This document shows, piece after piece, positions 28,018 through 41,212 of a stretch of 64,000 bases of DNA; the first letter of the stretch is position 1, and the number at the start of each line of letters is the position of its first letter. This DNA comes from Sisyra terminalis. Taxonomy: Eukaryota; Arthropoda; Insecta; Neuroptera; Sisyridae. The notes beneath the pieces were generated by a model. It searched no databases, was not told the origin of the DNA, and saw nothing but the letters and a program-made list of their open reading frames with translations. Location of the stretch: contig OY292277.1 of NCBI GenBank assembly GCA_958496175.1, forward strand, positions 868,001 through 932,000. Reading direction: 5' to 3'. A program made the position numbers and the translations under genes.

Positions 28018-28954
28018 TATTGCGGTTATTTTTGCGGATATTATTGCGGTTATTTTTGCGGATATTATTGCGGTTATTTTTGCGGATATCATTGCGGTTA
28101 TTTTGCGGTAATATTTGCGGTTATTTTTGCGGATATTATTGCGATTATTTTGCTGTAATATTTGCGGTTAATTTTGCGGATATTATTGCGGTTATTTTGC
28201 TGTAATATTTGCGGTTAATTTTGCGGATATTATTGCGGTTATTTTTGCGGATATCATTGCGGTTATTTTTGCGGATATCATTGCGGTTATTTTGCGGTAA
28301 TATTTGCGGTTATTTTTGCGGATATTATTGCGGTTATTTTGCTGTAATATTTGCGGTTAATTTTGCGGATATCATAGCGGTTATTTTTGCGGATATTATT
28401 GCGGTTATTTTTGCGGATATCATTGCGGTTATTTTGCGGTGATATTTGCGGTTATTTTTGCGGATATCATTGCGGTTATTTTGCGGTAATATTTTCGGTT
28501 ATTTTTGCGGATATTATTGCGGTTATTTTGCTGTAATATTTGCGGTTATTTTAGAGGATATCATTGCGGTTATTTTGCTGTAATATTTGCGGTTAATTTT
28601 GCGGATATTATTGCGGTTATTTTTGCGGATATCATTGCGGTTATTTTGCGGTGATATTTGCGGTTATTTTTGCGGATATCATTGCGGTTATTTTGCGGTA
28701 ATATTTGCGGTTATTTTTGCGGATATCATTGCGGTTATTTTTGCGGATATTATTGCGGTTATTTTTGCGGATATCATTGCGGTTATTTTTGCGGATATTA
28801 TTGCGGTTATTTTTGCGGATATCATTGCGGTTATTTTGCGGTAATATTTGCGGTTATTTTTGCGGATATTATTGCGGTTATTTTGCTGTAATATTTGCGG
28901 TTAATTTGGCTGATATTATTGCGGTTATTTTGCTGTAATATTTGCGGTTAATTT
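28018..28954. repeat. Mixed units related to B1
   Basis: The first part, to about 28,484, follows 17,661-18,149 of B1 at a spacing of 10,335, including the rare ATTGCGATTATTTTGCTG and ATCATAGCGG. Private changes follow: AATATTTTCGG near 28,490, TTTTAGAGGATATC near 28,550 and TTTGGCTGATATT near 28,908. Confidence 0.75.
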
Positions 28955-29904
28955 TGCGGATATTATTGCGGTTATTTTTGCGGATATCATTGCGGTTATT
29001 TTGCGGTGATATTTGCGGTTATTTTAGCGGATATCATTGCGGTTATTTTGCGGTAATATTTGCGGTTATTTTTGCGGATATTATTGCGGTTATTTTTGCG
29101 GATATTATTGCGGTTATTTTTGCGGATATTATTGCGGTTATTTTTGCGGATATCATTGCGGTTATTTTGCGGTAATATTTGCGGTTATTTTTGCGGATAT
29201 TATTGCGGTTATTTTGCTGTAATATTTGCGGTTAATTTTGCGGATATTATTGCGGTTATTTTGCTGTAATATTTGCGGTTAATTTTGCGGATATTATTGC
29301 GGTTATTTTTGCGGATATCATTGCGGTTATTTTTGCGGATATCATTGCGGTTATTTTGCGGTAATATTTGCGGTTATTTTTGCGGATATTATTGCGGTTA
29401 TTTTGCTGTAATATTTGCGGTTAATTTTGCGGATATCATTGCGGTTATTTTTGCGGATATTATTGCGGTTATTTTTGCGGATATCATTGCGGTTATTTTG
29501 CGGTGATATTTGCGGTTATTTTTGCGGATATCATTGCGGTTATTTTGCGGTAATATTTTCGGTTATTTTTGCGGATATTATTGCGGTTATTTTGCTGTAA
29601 TATTTGCGGTTATTTTAGCGGATATCATTGCGGTTATTTTGCTGTAATATTTGCGGTTAATTTTGCGGATATTATTGCGGTTATTTTTGCGGATATCATT
29701 GCGGTTATTTTTGCGGATATCATTGCGGTTATTTTGCGGTGATATTTGCGGTTATTTTTGCGGATATCATTGCGGTTATTTTGCGGTAATATTTGCGGTT
29801 ATTTTTGCGGATATCATTGCGGTTATTTTTGCGGATATTATTGCGGTTATTTTTGCGGATATTATTGCGGTTATTTTTGCGGATATCATTGCGGTTATTT
29901 TGCG
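28955..29904. repeat. D0: 950-base segment related to D2
   Basis: This matches about 33,216-34,165 at a spacing of 4,261, with scattered substitutions. For example, TTATTTTGCGGTAAT near 29,353 corresponds to TTATTTCGCGGTAAT near 33,614. Confidence 0.75.
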
Positions 29905-31725
29905 GTGATATTTGCGGTTATTTTTGCGGATATTATTGCGGTTATTTTTGCGGATATCATTGCGGTTATTTTGCTGTAATATTTGCGGTTAATTTTGCGG
30001 ATATTATTGCGGATATTTTTGCGGATATCATTGCGGTTATTTTTGCGGATATCATTGCGGTTATTTTGCGGTGATATTTGCGGTTATTTTTGCGGATATC
30101 ATTGCGGTTATTTTGCGGTAATAATTGCGGTTATTTTTGCGGATATCATTGCGGTTATTTTTGCGGATATTATTGCGGTTATTTTTGCGTATATTATTGC
30201 GGTTATTTTTGCGGATATCATTGCGGTTATTTTGCGGTAACATTTGCGGTTATTTTTGCGGATATTATAGCGGTTATTTTTGCGGATATCATTGCGGTTA
30301 TTTTGCGGTAATGTTTGCGGTTATTTTTGCGGATATTATTGCGGTTATTTTGCTGTAATATTTGCGGTTAATTTTGCGGATATCATTGCGGTTATTTTTG
30401 CGGATATTATTGCGGTTATTTTAGCGGATATCATTGCGGTTATTTTTGCAGATATCATTGCGGTTATTTTGCGGTGATATTTGCGATTATTTTTGCGGAT
30501 ATCATTGCGGTTATTTTGCGGTAATATTTGCGGTTATTTTTGCGGATATCAATGCGCTTATTTTTGCGGATATTATTGCGGTTATTTTTGCGGATATTAT
30601 TGCGGTTATTTTTGCGGATATCATTGCGGTTATTTTTTCGGATATCATTGCGATTATTTTGCGGTAATATTTGCGGTTATTTTTGCGGATATTATTGCGG
30701 TTATTTTGCTATAATATTTGCGGTTAATTTTGCGGATATCATTGCGGTTATTTTTGCGGATATTATTGCGGTTATTTTTGCGGATATCACTGCGGTTATT
30801 TTGCGGTGATATTTGCGGTTATTTTTGCGGATATCATTGCGGCTATTTTTGCGGATATTATTGCGGTTATTTTTGCGGATATTATTGCGGTTATTTTTGC
30901 GGATATCATTGCGGTTATTTTGCGGTAATATTTGCGGTTATTTTTGCGGATATCATTGCGGTTATTTTTGCGGATATTATTGCGGTTATTTTTGCGGATA
31001 TTATTGCGGTTATTTTTGCGGATATCATTGCGGTTATTTTGCGGTAACATTTGCGGTTATTTTTGCGGATATTATTGCGGTTTTTTGCGGTTATATTTGC
31101 GGTTATTTTTGCGGATATTATTGCGGTTATTTTTGCGGATATCATTGCGGTTATTTTGCAGTAATATTTGCGGTTAATTTTGCGGATATTATTGCGGTTA
31201 TTTTTGCGGATATCATTGCGGTTGTTTTGCGGTAACATTTGCGGTTATTTTTGCGGATATTATTGCGGTTATTTTTGCGGATATCATTGCGGTTATTTTG
31301 CGGTAATATTTGCGGTTATTCTTGCGGATATTATTGCGGTTATTTTTGCGGATATTATTGCGGTTATTTTTGCGGATATTATTGCGGTTATTTTTGCGGA
31401 TATCATTGCGGTTATTTAGCGGTAACATTTGCGGTTATTTTTGCTGATATTTTTGCGGTTATTTTTGCGGATATCATTGCGGTTATTTTGCTGACATATT
31501 TGCGGTTATTTTTGCGGATATTATTGCGGTTATTTTTGCGGATATTATTGCGGTTATTTTTGCGGATATCATTGCGGTTATTTTGCGGTGATATTTGCGG
31601 TTATTTTAGCGGATATCATTGCGGTTATTTTGCGGTAATATTTGCGGTTATTTTTGCGGATATTATTGCGGTTATTTTTGCGGATATTATTGCGGTTATT
31701 TTGCTGTAATATTTGCGGTTAATTT
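29905..31725. repeat. Mixed units, including a B-like segment
   Basis: This has a number of private variants: GGTAATAATTGCGG near 30,117, TTGCGTATATT near 30,187, ATGCGCTTATTT near 30,552, TTTTTTCGGATATC near 30,636 and GCTATAATATT near 30,708. Bases about 30,664-31,490 match about 16,661-17,487 of B1 at a spacing of 14,003 with a few substitutions, including GCGGTTTTTTGCGG at 31,077. Confidence 0.72.
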
Positions 31726-33405
31726 TGCGGATATCATTGCGGTTATTTTGCGGTAATATTTGCGGTTATTTTTGCGGATATTATTGCGGTTATTTTGCTG
31801 TAATATTTGCGGTTAATTTTGTGGATATTATTGCGTTTATTTTGCTGTAATATTTGCGGTTAATTTTGCGGATATTATTGCGGTTATTTTTGCGGATATC
31901 ATTGCGGTTATTTTTGCGGATATCATTGCGGTTATTTCGCGGTAATATTTGCGGTTATTTTTGCGGATATTATTGCGGTTATTTTGCTGTAATATTTGCG
32001 GTTAATTTTGCGGATATCATTGCGGTTATTTTTGCGGATATTATTGCGGTTATTTTTGCGGATATCATTGCGGTTATTTTGCGGTGATATTTGTGGTTAT
32101 TTTTGCGGATATCATTGCGGTTATTTGCGGTAATATTTTCGGTTATTTTTGCGGATATTATTGCGGTTATTTTGCTGTAATATTTGCGGTTAATTTTGCG
32201 GATATCATTGCGGTTATTTTGCTGTAATATTTGCGGTTAATTTTGCGGATATTATTGCGGTTATTTTTGCGGATATCATTGCGGTTATTTTTGCGGATAT
32301 CATTGCGGTTATTTTGCGGTGATATTTGCGGTTATTTTTGCGGATATCATTGCGGTTATTTTGCGGTAATATTTGCGGTTATTTTTGCGGATATCATTGC
32401 GGTTATTTTTGCGGATTATATTGCGGTTATTTTTGCGGATATTATTGCGGTTATTTTTGCGGATATCATTGCGGTTATTTTGCGGTAACATTTGCGGTTA
32501 TTTTTGCGGATATTATTGCGGTTATTTTTGCGGATATCATTGCGGTTATATTGCTGTAATATTTGCGGTTAATTTTGCGGATATTATTGCGGTTATTTTT
32601 GCGGATATCATTGCGGTTATTTTGCGGTTATATTTGCGGTTATTTTTGCGGATATTATTGCGGTTATTTTTGCGGATATCATTGCGGTTATTTTGCAGTA
32701 ATATTTGCGGTTAATTTTGCGGATATTATTGCGGTTATTTTTGCGGATATCATTGCGGTTGTTTTGCGGTAACATTTGCGGTTATTTTTGCGGATATTAT
32801 TGCGGTTATTTTTGCGGATATCATTGCGGTTATTTTGCGGTAATATTTGCGGTTATTTTTGCGGATATTATTGCGGTTATTTTTGCGGATATTATTGCGG
32901 TTATTTTTGCGGATATTATTGCGGTTATTTTTGCGGATATCATTGCGGTTATTTAGCGGTAACATTTGCGGTTATTTTTGCTGATATTTTTGCGGTTATT
33001 TTTGCGGATATCATTGCGGTTATTTTGCTGACATATTTGCGGTTTATTTTGCGGATATTATTGCGGATATTTTTGCGGATATCATTGCGGTTATTTTTGC
33101 GGATATCATTGCGGTTATTTTGCGGTGATATTTGCGGTTATTTTAGCGGATATCATTGCGGTTATTTTGCGGTAATATTTGCGGTTATTTTTGCGGATAT
33201 TATTGCGGTTATTTTTGCGGATATTATTGCGGTTATTTTTGCGGATATCATTGCGGTTATTTTGCGGTGATATTTGCGGTTATTTTAGCGGATATCATTG
33301 CGGTTATTTTGCGGTAATATTTGCGGTTATTTTTGCGGATATTATTGCGGTTATTTTTGCGGATATTATTGCGGTTATTTTTGCGGATATTATTGCGGTT
33401 ATTTT
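31726..33405. repeat. D1: first copy of a 1,680-base duplication
   Basis: This recurs from 33,406. Shared private variants are TTGCGTTTATTTTGC (31,833 and 33,513) and TTATTTCGCGGTAAT (about 31,934 and 33,614). This copy alone has GTGGATATT near 31,820, TTTGTGGTTATT near 32,091 and a one-base deletion in a T run near 32,124. Confidence 0.8.
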
Positions 33406-34912
33406 TGCGGATATCATTGCGGTTATTTTGCGGTAATATTTGCGGTTATTTTTGCGGATATTATTGCGGTTATTTTGCTGTAATATTTGCGGTTAATTTT
33501 GCGGATATTATTGCGTTTATTTTGCTGTAATATTTGCGGTTAATTTTGCGGATATTATTGCGGTTATTTTTGCGGATATCATTGCGGTTATTTTTGCGGA
33601 TATCATTGCGGTTATTTCGCGGTAATATTTGCGGTTATTTTTGCGGATATTATTGCGGTTATTTTGCTGTAATATTTGCGGTTAATTTTGCGGATATCAT
33701 TGCGGTTATTTTTGCGGATATTATTGCGGTTATTTTTGCGGATATCATTGCGGTTATTTTGCGGTGATATTTGCGGTTATTTTTGCGGATATCATTGCGG
33801 TTATTTTGCGGTAATATTTTCGGTTATTTTTGCGGATATTATTGCGGTTATTTTGCTGTAATATTTGCGGTTAATTTTGCGGATATCATTGCGGTTATTT
33901 TGCTGTAATATTTGCGGTTAATTTTGCGGATATTATTGCGGTTATTTTTGCGGATATCATTGCGGTTATTTTTGCGGATATCATTGCGGTTATTTTGCGG
34001 TGATATTTGCGGTTATTTTTGCGGATATCATTGCGGTTATTTTGCGGTAATATTTGCGGTTATTTTTGCGGATATCATTGCGGTTATTTTTGCGGATATT
34101 ATTGCGGTTATTTTTGCGGATATTATTGCGGTTATTTTTGCGGATATCATTGCGGTTATTTTGCGGTAACATTTGCGGTTATTTTTGCGGATATTATTGC
34201 GGTTATTTTTGCGGATATCATTGCGGTTATATTGCTGTAATATTTGCGGTTAATTTTGCGGATATTATTGCGGTTATTTTTGCGGATATCATTGCGGTTA
34301 TATTTGCGGTTATTTTTGCGGATATTATTGCGGTTATTTTTGCGGATATCATTGCGGTTATTTTGCAGTAATATTTGCGGTTAATTTTGCGGATATTATT
34401 GCGGTTATTTTTGCGGATATCATTGCGGTTGTTTTGCGGTAACATTTGCGGTTATTTTTGCGGATATTATTGCGGTTATTTTTGCGGATATCATTGCGGT
34501 TATTTTGCGGTAATATTTGCGGTTATTTTTGCGGATATTATTGCGGTTATTTTTGCGGATATTATTGCGGTTATTTTTGCGGATATTATTGCGGTTATTT
34601 TTGCGGATATCATTGCGGTTATTTAGCGGTAACATTTGCGGTTATTTTTGCTGATATTTTTGCGGTTATTTTTGCGGATATCATTGCGGTTATTTTGCTG
34701 ACATATTTGCGGTTTATTTTGCGGATATTATTGCGGATATTTTTGCGGATATCATTGCGGTTATTTTTGCGGATATCATTGCGGTTATTTTGCGGTGATA
34801 TTTGCGGTTATTTTAGCGGATATCATTGCGGTTATTTTGCGGTAATATTTGCGGTTATTTTTGCGGATATTATTGCGGTTATTTTTGCGGATATTATTGC
34901 GGTTATTTTTGC
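33406..34912. repeat. D2: second copy, with an 11-base deletion
   Basis: This follows D1 at a spacing of 1,680, then 1,681 after the one-base difference, then 1,670 from about 34,303. At that point D1 has TTGCGGTTATTTTGCGG before TTATATTTGCGG, and this copy lacks 11 of those bases, so one short subunit is missing. The match ends near 34,912. Confidence 0.8.
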
Positions 34913-35626
34913 GGATATTATTGCGGTTATTTTTGCGGATATCATTGCGGTTATTTTGCGGTAATATTTGCGGTTATTTTTGCTGATATTATTGCGGTTA
35001 TTTTGCTGTAATATTTGCGGTTAATTTTGCGGATATTATTGCGGTTATTTTTGCGGATATCATTGCGGTTATTTTTGCGGATATCATTGCGGTTATTTCG
35101 CGGTAATATTTGCGGTTATTTTTGCGGATATTATTGCGGTTATTTTGCTGTAATATTTGCGGTTAATTTAGCGGATATCATTGCGGTTATTTTTGCGGAT
35201 ATTATTGCGGTTATTTTTGCGGATATCATTGCGGTTATTTTGCGGTGATATTTGCGGTTATTTTTGCGGATATCATTGCGGTTATTTTGCGGTAATATTT
35301 TCGGTTATTTTTGCGGATATTATTGCGGTTATTTTGCTGTAATATTTGCGGTTTATTTTGCGGATATCATTGCGGTTATTTTGCTGTAATATTTGCGGTT
35401 AATTTTGCGGATATTATTGCGGTTATTTTTGCGGATATCATTGCGGTTATTTTTGCGGATATCATTGCGGTTATTTTGCGGTGATATTTGCGGTTATTTT
35501 TGCGGATATCATTGCGGTTATTTTGCGGTAATATTTGCGGTTATTTTTGCGGATATCATTGCGGTTATTTTTGCGGATATTATTGCGGTTATTTTTGCGG
35601 ATATCATTGCGGTTATTTTGCGGTAA
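34913..35626. repeat. D3: partial third D copy
   Basis: This resembles about 33,385-34,145 of D2 at spacings of 1,528 and then 1,481, because one 47-base block is missing; a 24-base unit is missing later. It keeps the TTATTTCGCGGTAAT variant near 35,095 and AATATTTTCGG near 35,295. Confidence 0.7.
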
Positions 35627-37049
35627 CATTTGCGGTTATTTTTGCGGATATTATTGCGGTTATTTTTGCGGATATCATTGCGGTTATATTGCTGTAATAT
35701 TTGCGGTTAATTTTGCGGATATTATTGCGGATATTTTTGCGGATATCATTGCGGTTATTTTGCGGTGATATTTGCGGTTATTTTTGCGGATATCATTGCG
35801 GTTATTTTGCGGTAATATTTGCGGTTATTTTTGCGGATATCATTGCGGTTATTTTTGCGGATATTATTGCGGTTATTTTTGCGGATATCATTGCGGTTAT
35901 TTTGCTGTAATATTTGCGGTTAATTTTGCGGATATTATTGCGGTTATTTTTGCGGATATCATTGCGGTTATTTTTGCGGATATCATTGCGGTTATTTTGC
36001 GGTAATATTTGCGGTTATTTTGGCGGATATCATTGCGGTTATTTTTGCGGATATTATTGCGGTTATTTTTGCGGATATTATTGCGGTTATTTTTGCGGAT
36101 ATCATTGCGGTTATTTTGCGGTAACATTTGCGGTTATTTTTGCGGATATTATTGCGGTTATTTTTGCGGATATCATTGCGGTTATTTTGCTGTAATATTT
36201 GCGGTTAATTTTGCGGATATTATTGCGGTTATTTTTGCGGATATCATTGCGGTTATTTTTGCGGATATCATTGCGGTTATTTTGCGGTGATATTTGCGGT
36301 TATTTTTGCGGATATCATTGCGGTTATTTTGCGGTAATATTTGCGGTTATTTTTGCGGATATCATTGCGGTTATTTTTGCGGATATTATTGCGGTTATTT
36401 TTGCGGATATTATTGCGGTTATTTTTGCGGATATCATTGCGGTTATTTTGCTGTAATATTTGCGGTTAATTTTGCGGATATTATTGCGGTTATTTTTGCG
36501 CATATCATTGCGGTTGTTTTGCGGTAACATTTGCGGTTATTTTTGCGGATATTTTTGCGGTTATTTTTGCGGATATAATTGCGGTTATTTTGCGGTAATA
36601 TTTGCGGTTATTTTTGCGGATATTATTGCGGTTATTTTTGCGGATATCATTGCGGTTATTTTTGCGGATATAATTGCGGTTATTTTTGCGGATATTATTG
36701 CGGTTATTTTCGCGGATATCATTGCGGTTATTTTGCGGTAACATTTGCGGTTATTTTTGCGGATATTATTGCGGTTTTTTGCGGTTATATTTGCGGTTAT
36801 TTTTGCGGATATTATTGCGGTTATTTTTGCGGATATCATTGCGGTTATTTTGCAGTAATATTTGCGGTTAATTTTGCGGATATTATTGCGGTTATTTTTG
36901 CGGATATCATTGCGGTTGTTTTGCGGTAACATTTGCGGTTATTTTTGCGGATATTATTGCGGTTATTTTTGCGGATATCATTACGGTTATTTTGCGGTAA
37001 TATTTGCGGTTATTTTTGCGGATATTATTGCGGTTATTTTTGCGGATAT
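35627..37049. repeat. Mixed 71/95/119-base blocks
   Basis: These are ordinary units with private variants: TTGCGCATATC near 36,498, GATATAATTGCGG at about 36,574 and 36,670, TTTTCGCGGATATC near 36,711 and a GCGGTTTTTTGCGG junction at 36,771. No gene or unique insert is visible. Confidence 0.75.
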
Positions 37050-38070
37050 CATTGCGGTTATTTTTGCGGATATTATTGCGGTTATTTTTGCGGATATTAT
37101 TGCGGTTATTTTTGCGGTTATTTAGCGGTAACATTTGCGGTTATTTTTGCTGATATTATTGCGGTTATTTTTGCGGATATCATTGCGGTTATTTTGCTGA
37201 CATATTTGCGGTTTATTTTGCGGATATTATTGCGGATATTTTTGCGGATATCATTGCGGTTATTTTTGCGGATATCATTGCGGTTGTTTTGCGGTGATAT
37301 TTGCGGTTATTTTAGCGGATATCATTGCGGTTATTTTGCGGTGATATTTGCGGTTATTTTTGCGGATATCATTGCGGTTATTTTGCGGTAATATTTGCGG
37401 TTATTTTTGCGGATATCATTGCGGTTATTTTTGCGGATATTATTGCGGTTATTTTTGCGGATATCATTGCGGTTATTTTTGCGGATATCATTGCGGTTAT
37501 TTTGCGGTGATATTTGCGGTTATTTTTGCGGATATCATTGCGGTTATTTTGCGGTAATATTTGCGGTTATTTTTGCGGATATCATTGCGGTTATTTTTGC
37601 GGATATTATTGCGGTTATTTTTGCGGATATTATTGCGGTTATTTTTGCGGATATCATTGCGGTTATTTTGCGGTAACATTTGCGGTTATTTTTGCGGATA
37701 TTATTGCGGTTATTTTTGCGGATATCATTGCGGTTATTTTGCGGTAATGTTTGCGGTTATTTTTGCGGATATTATTGCGGTTATTTTGCTGTAATATTTG
37801 CGGTTAATTTTGCGGATATCATTGCGGTTATTTTTGCGGGTATTATTGCGGTTATTTTAGCGGATATCATTGCGGTTATTTTTGCAGATATCATTGCGGT
37901 TATTTTGCGGTGATATTTGCGATTATTTTTGCGGATATCATTGCGGTTATTTTGCGGTAATATTTGCGGTTATTTTTGCGGATATCAATGCGGTTATTTT
38001 TGCGGATATTATTGCGGTTATTTTTGCGGATATTATTGCGGTTATTTTTGCGGATATCATTGCGGTTATT
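37050..38070. repeat. E1: about 1,020-base segment repeated at a spacing of 2,214
   Basis: This recurs at 39,264-40,284. The segment starts with a TTATTTAGCGGTAAC junction (near 37,120), passes through GCTGACATATTTGCGG (about 37,197) and ends in A-type variants (GCGGGTATTATT, TTTGCAGATATC, TTTGCGATTATT, ATCAATGCGG). It therefore joins a domain-II marker to domain-I markers. Confidence 0.8.
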
Positions 38071-39263
38071 TTTGCGGATATCATTGCGGTTATTTTGCGG
38101 TGATATTTGCGGTTATTTTTGCGGATATTATTGCGGTTTTTTGCGGTTATATTTGCGGTTATTTTTGCGGATATTATTGCGGTTATTTTTGCGGATATCA
38201 TTGCGGTTATTTTGCAGTAATATTTGCGGTTAATTTTGCGGATATTATTGCGGTTATTTTTGCGGATATCATTGCGGTTGTTTTGCGGTAACATTTGCGG
38301 TTATTTTTGCGGATATTATTGCGGTTATTTTTGCGGATATCATTACGGTTATTTTGCGGTAATATTTGCGGTTATTTTTGCGGATATTATTGCGGTTATT
38401 TTTGCGGATATCATTGCGGTTATTTTTGCGGATATCATTGCGGTTATTTTGCGGTGATATTTGCGGTTATTTTTGCGGATATTATTGCGGTTTTTTGCGG
38501 TTATATTTGCGGTTATTTTTGCGGATATTATTGCGGTTATTTTTGCGGATATCATTGCGGTTATTTTGCGGTAATATTTGCGGTTATTTTTGCGGATATC
38601 AATGCGGTTATTTTTGCGGATATTATTGCGGTTATTTTTGCGGATATTATTGCGGTTATTTTTGCGGATATCATTGCGGTTATTTTTGCGGATATCATTG
38701 CGGTTATTTTGCGGTGATATTTGCGGTTATTTTTGCGGATATTATTGCGGTTTTTTGCGGTTATATTTGCGGTTATTTTTGCGGATATTATTGCGGTTAT
38801 TTTTGCGGATATCATTGCGGTTATTTTGCGGTAATATTTGCGGTTATTTTTGCGGATATCAATGCGGTTATTTTTGCGGATATTATTGCGGTTATTTTTG
38901 CGGATATTATTGCGGTTATTTTTGCGGATATCATTGCGGTTATTTTTGCGGATATCATTGCGGTTATTTTGCGGTGATATTTGCGGTTATTTTAGCGGAT
39001 ATCATTGCGGTTATTTTTGCAGATATCATTGCGGTTATTTTGCGGTGATATTTGCGATTATTTTTGCGGATATCATTGCGGTTATTTTGCGGTAATATTT
39101 GCGGTTATTTTTGCGGATATCAATGCGGTTATTTTTGCGGATATTATTGCGGTTATTTTTGCGGATATTATTGCGGTTATTTTTGCGGATATCATTGCGG
39201 TTATTTTTGCGGATATCATTGCGGTTATTTTGCGGTGATATTTGCGGTTATTTTTGCGGATAT
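38071..39263. repeat. Local 260-base tandem expansion between E1 and E2
   Basis: Three GCGGTTTTTTGCGG junctions lie at 38,133, 38,487 and 38,747. The last two sit in a 260-base tandem repeat covering about 38,366-38,985 (roughly 2.4 periods), which ends where TTTTTGCGG changes to TTTTAGCGG. ATCAATGCGG A-type variants are interleaved with the GCGGTTTTTT type. Confidence 0.78.
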
Positions 39264-40284
39264 TATTGCGGTTATTTTTGCGGATATTATTGCGGTTATT
39301 TTTGCGGATATTATTGCGGTTATTTTTGCGGTTATTTAGCGGTAACATTTGCGGTTATTTTTGCTGATATTATTGCGGTTATTTTTGCGGATATCATTGC
39401 GGTTATTTTGCTGACATATTTGCGGTTTATTTTGCGGATATTATTGCGGATATTTTTGCGGATATCATTGCGGTTATTTTTGCGGATATCATTGCGGTTG
39501 TTTTGCGGTGATATTTGCGGTTATTTTAGCGGATATCATTGCGGTTATTTTGCGGTGATATTTGCGGTTATTTTTGCGGATATCATTGCGGTTATTTTGC
39601 GGTAATATTTGCGGTTATTTTTGCGGATATCATTGCGGTTATTTTTGCGGATATTATTGCGGTTATTTTTGCGGATATCATTGCGGTTATTTTTGCGGAT
39701 ATCATTGCGGTTATTTTGCGGTGATATTTGCGGTTATTTTTGCGGATATCATTGCGGTTATTTTGCGGTAATATTTGCGGTTATTTTTGCGGATATCATT
39801 GCGGTTATTTTTGCGGATATTATTGCGGTTATTTTTGCGGATATTATTGCGGTTATTTTTGCGGATATCATTGCGGTTATTTTGCGGTAACATTTGCGGT
39901 TATTTTTGCGGATATTATTGCGGTTATTTTTGCGGATATCATTGCGGTTATTTTGCGGTAATGTTTGCGGTTATTTTTGCGGATATTATTGCGGTTATTT
40001 TGCTGTAATATTTGCGGTTAATTTTGCGGATATCATTGCGGTTATTTTTGCGGGTATTATTGCGGTTATTTTAGCGGATATCATTGCGGTTATTTTTGCA
40101 GATATCATTGCGGTTATTTTGCGGTGATATTTGCGATTATTTTTGCGGATATCATTGCGGTTATTTTGCGGTAATATTTGCGGTTATTTTTGCGGATATC
40201 AATGCGGTTATTTTTGCGGATATTATTGCGGTTATTTTTGCGGATATTATTGCGGTTATTTTTGCGGATATCATTGCGGTTATT
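39264..40284. repeat. E2: second copy of the E segment
   Basis: This matches E1 at a constant spacing of 2,214, including GCTGACATATTTGCGG at about 39,412. Its right half (from about 39,800) also belongs to the F segment. Confidence 0.8.
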
Positions 40285-41212
40285 TTGCGGTAACATTTGC
40301 GGTTATTTTTGCGGTTATTATTGCGGTTATTTTTGCGGATATCATTGCGGTTATTTTGCGGTAATATTTGCGGTTATTTTTGCGGATATTATTGCGGTTA
40401 TTTTGCTGTAATATTTGCGGTTAATTTTGCGGATATCATTGCGGTTATTTTGCCGGATATTATTGCGGTTATTTTGGCGGATATCATTGCGGTTATTTTG
40501 CGGTGATATTTGCGGTTATTTTTGCGGATATCATTGCGGTTATTTTTGCGGATATTATTGCGGTTATTTTTGCGGATATTATTGCGGTTATTTTTGCGGA
40601 TATCATTGCGGTTATTTTGCGGTAATATTTGCGGTTATTTTTGCGGATATCATTGCGGTTATTTTTGCAGATATTATTGCGGTTATTTTTGCGGATATTA
40701 TTGCGGTTATTTAAGCGGATATCATTGCGGATATTTTGCGGTAACATTTGCGGTTATTTTTGCGGATATTATTGCGGTTATTTTTGCGGATATCATTGCG
40801 GTTATTTTGCGGAAATATTTGCGGTTATTTTTGCGGATATTATTGCGGTTATTTTGCGGATATTATTGCGGTTATTTTGCGGTAATATTTGCGGTTAGTT
40901 TTGCGGATATCATTGCGGTTATTTTTGCGGATATTATTGCGGATATTTTTGCGGGTATTATTGCGGTTATTTTTGCGGATATCACTGCGGTTATTTTGCG
41001 GTAACATTTGCGGTTATTTTTGCGGATATTATTGCGGTTATTTTGGCGGATATCATTGCGGTTATTTTGCTGTAATATTTGCGGTTATTTTTGCGGATAT
41101 CATTGCGGTTGTTTTGCGGTGATATTTGCGGTTATTTTAGCGGATATCATTGCGGTTATTTTGCGGTGATATTTGCGGTTATTTTTGCGGATATCATTGC
41201 GGTTATTTTGCG
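39800..41212. repeat. F1: segment repeated 12,081 bases downstream
   Basis: Bases about 39,800-41,212 recur at about 51,881-53,293. Shared private variants include TTTTGCCGGATATT near 40,450, TTATTTAAGCGGATATC near 40,711, GCGGTTAGTTTTGCGG near 40,894 and GCGGATATTTTTGCGGG near 40,940. The segment is A-like overall, with GGAAATATT and TTGGCGG variants. It leads directly into the G repeats. Confidence 0.8.
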
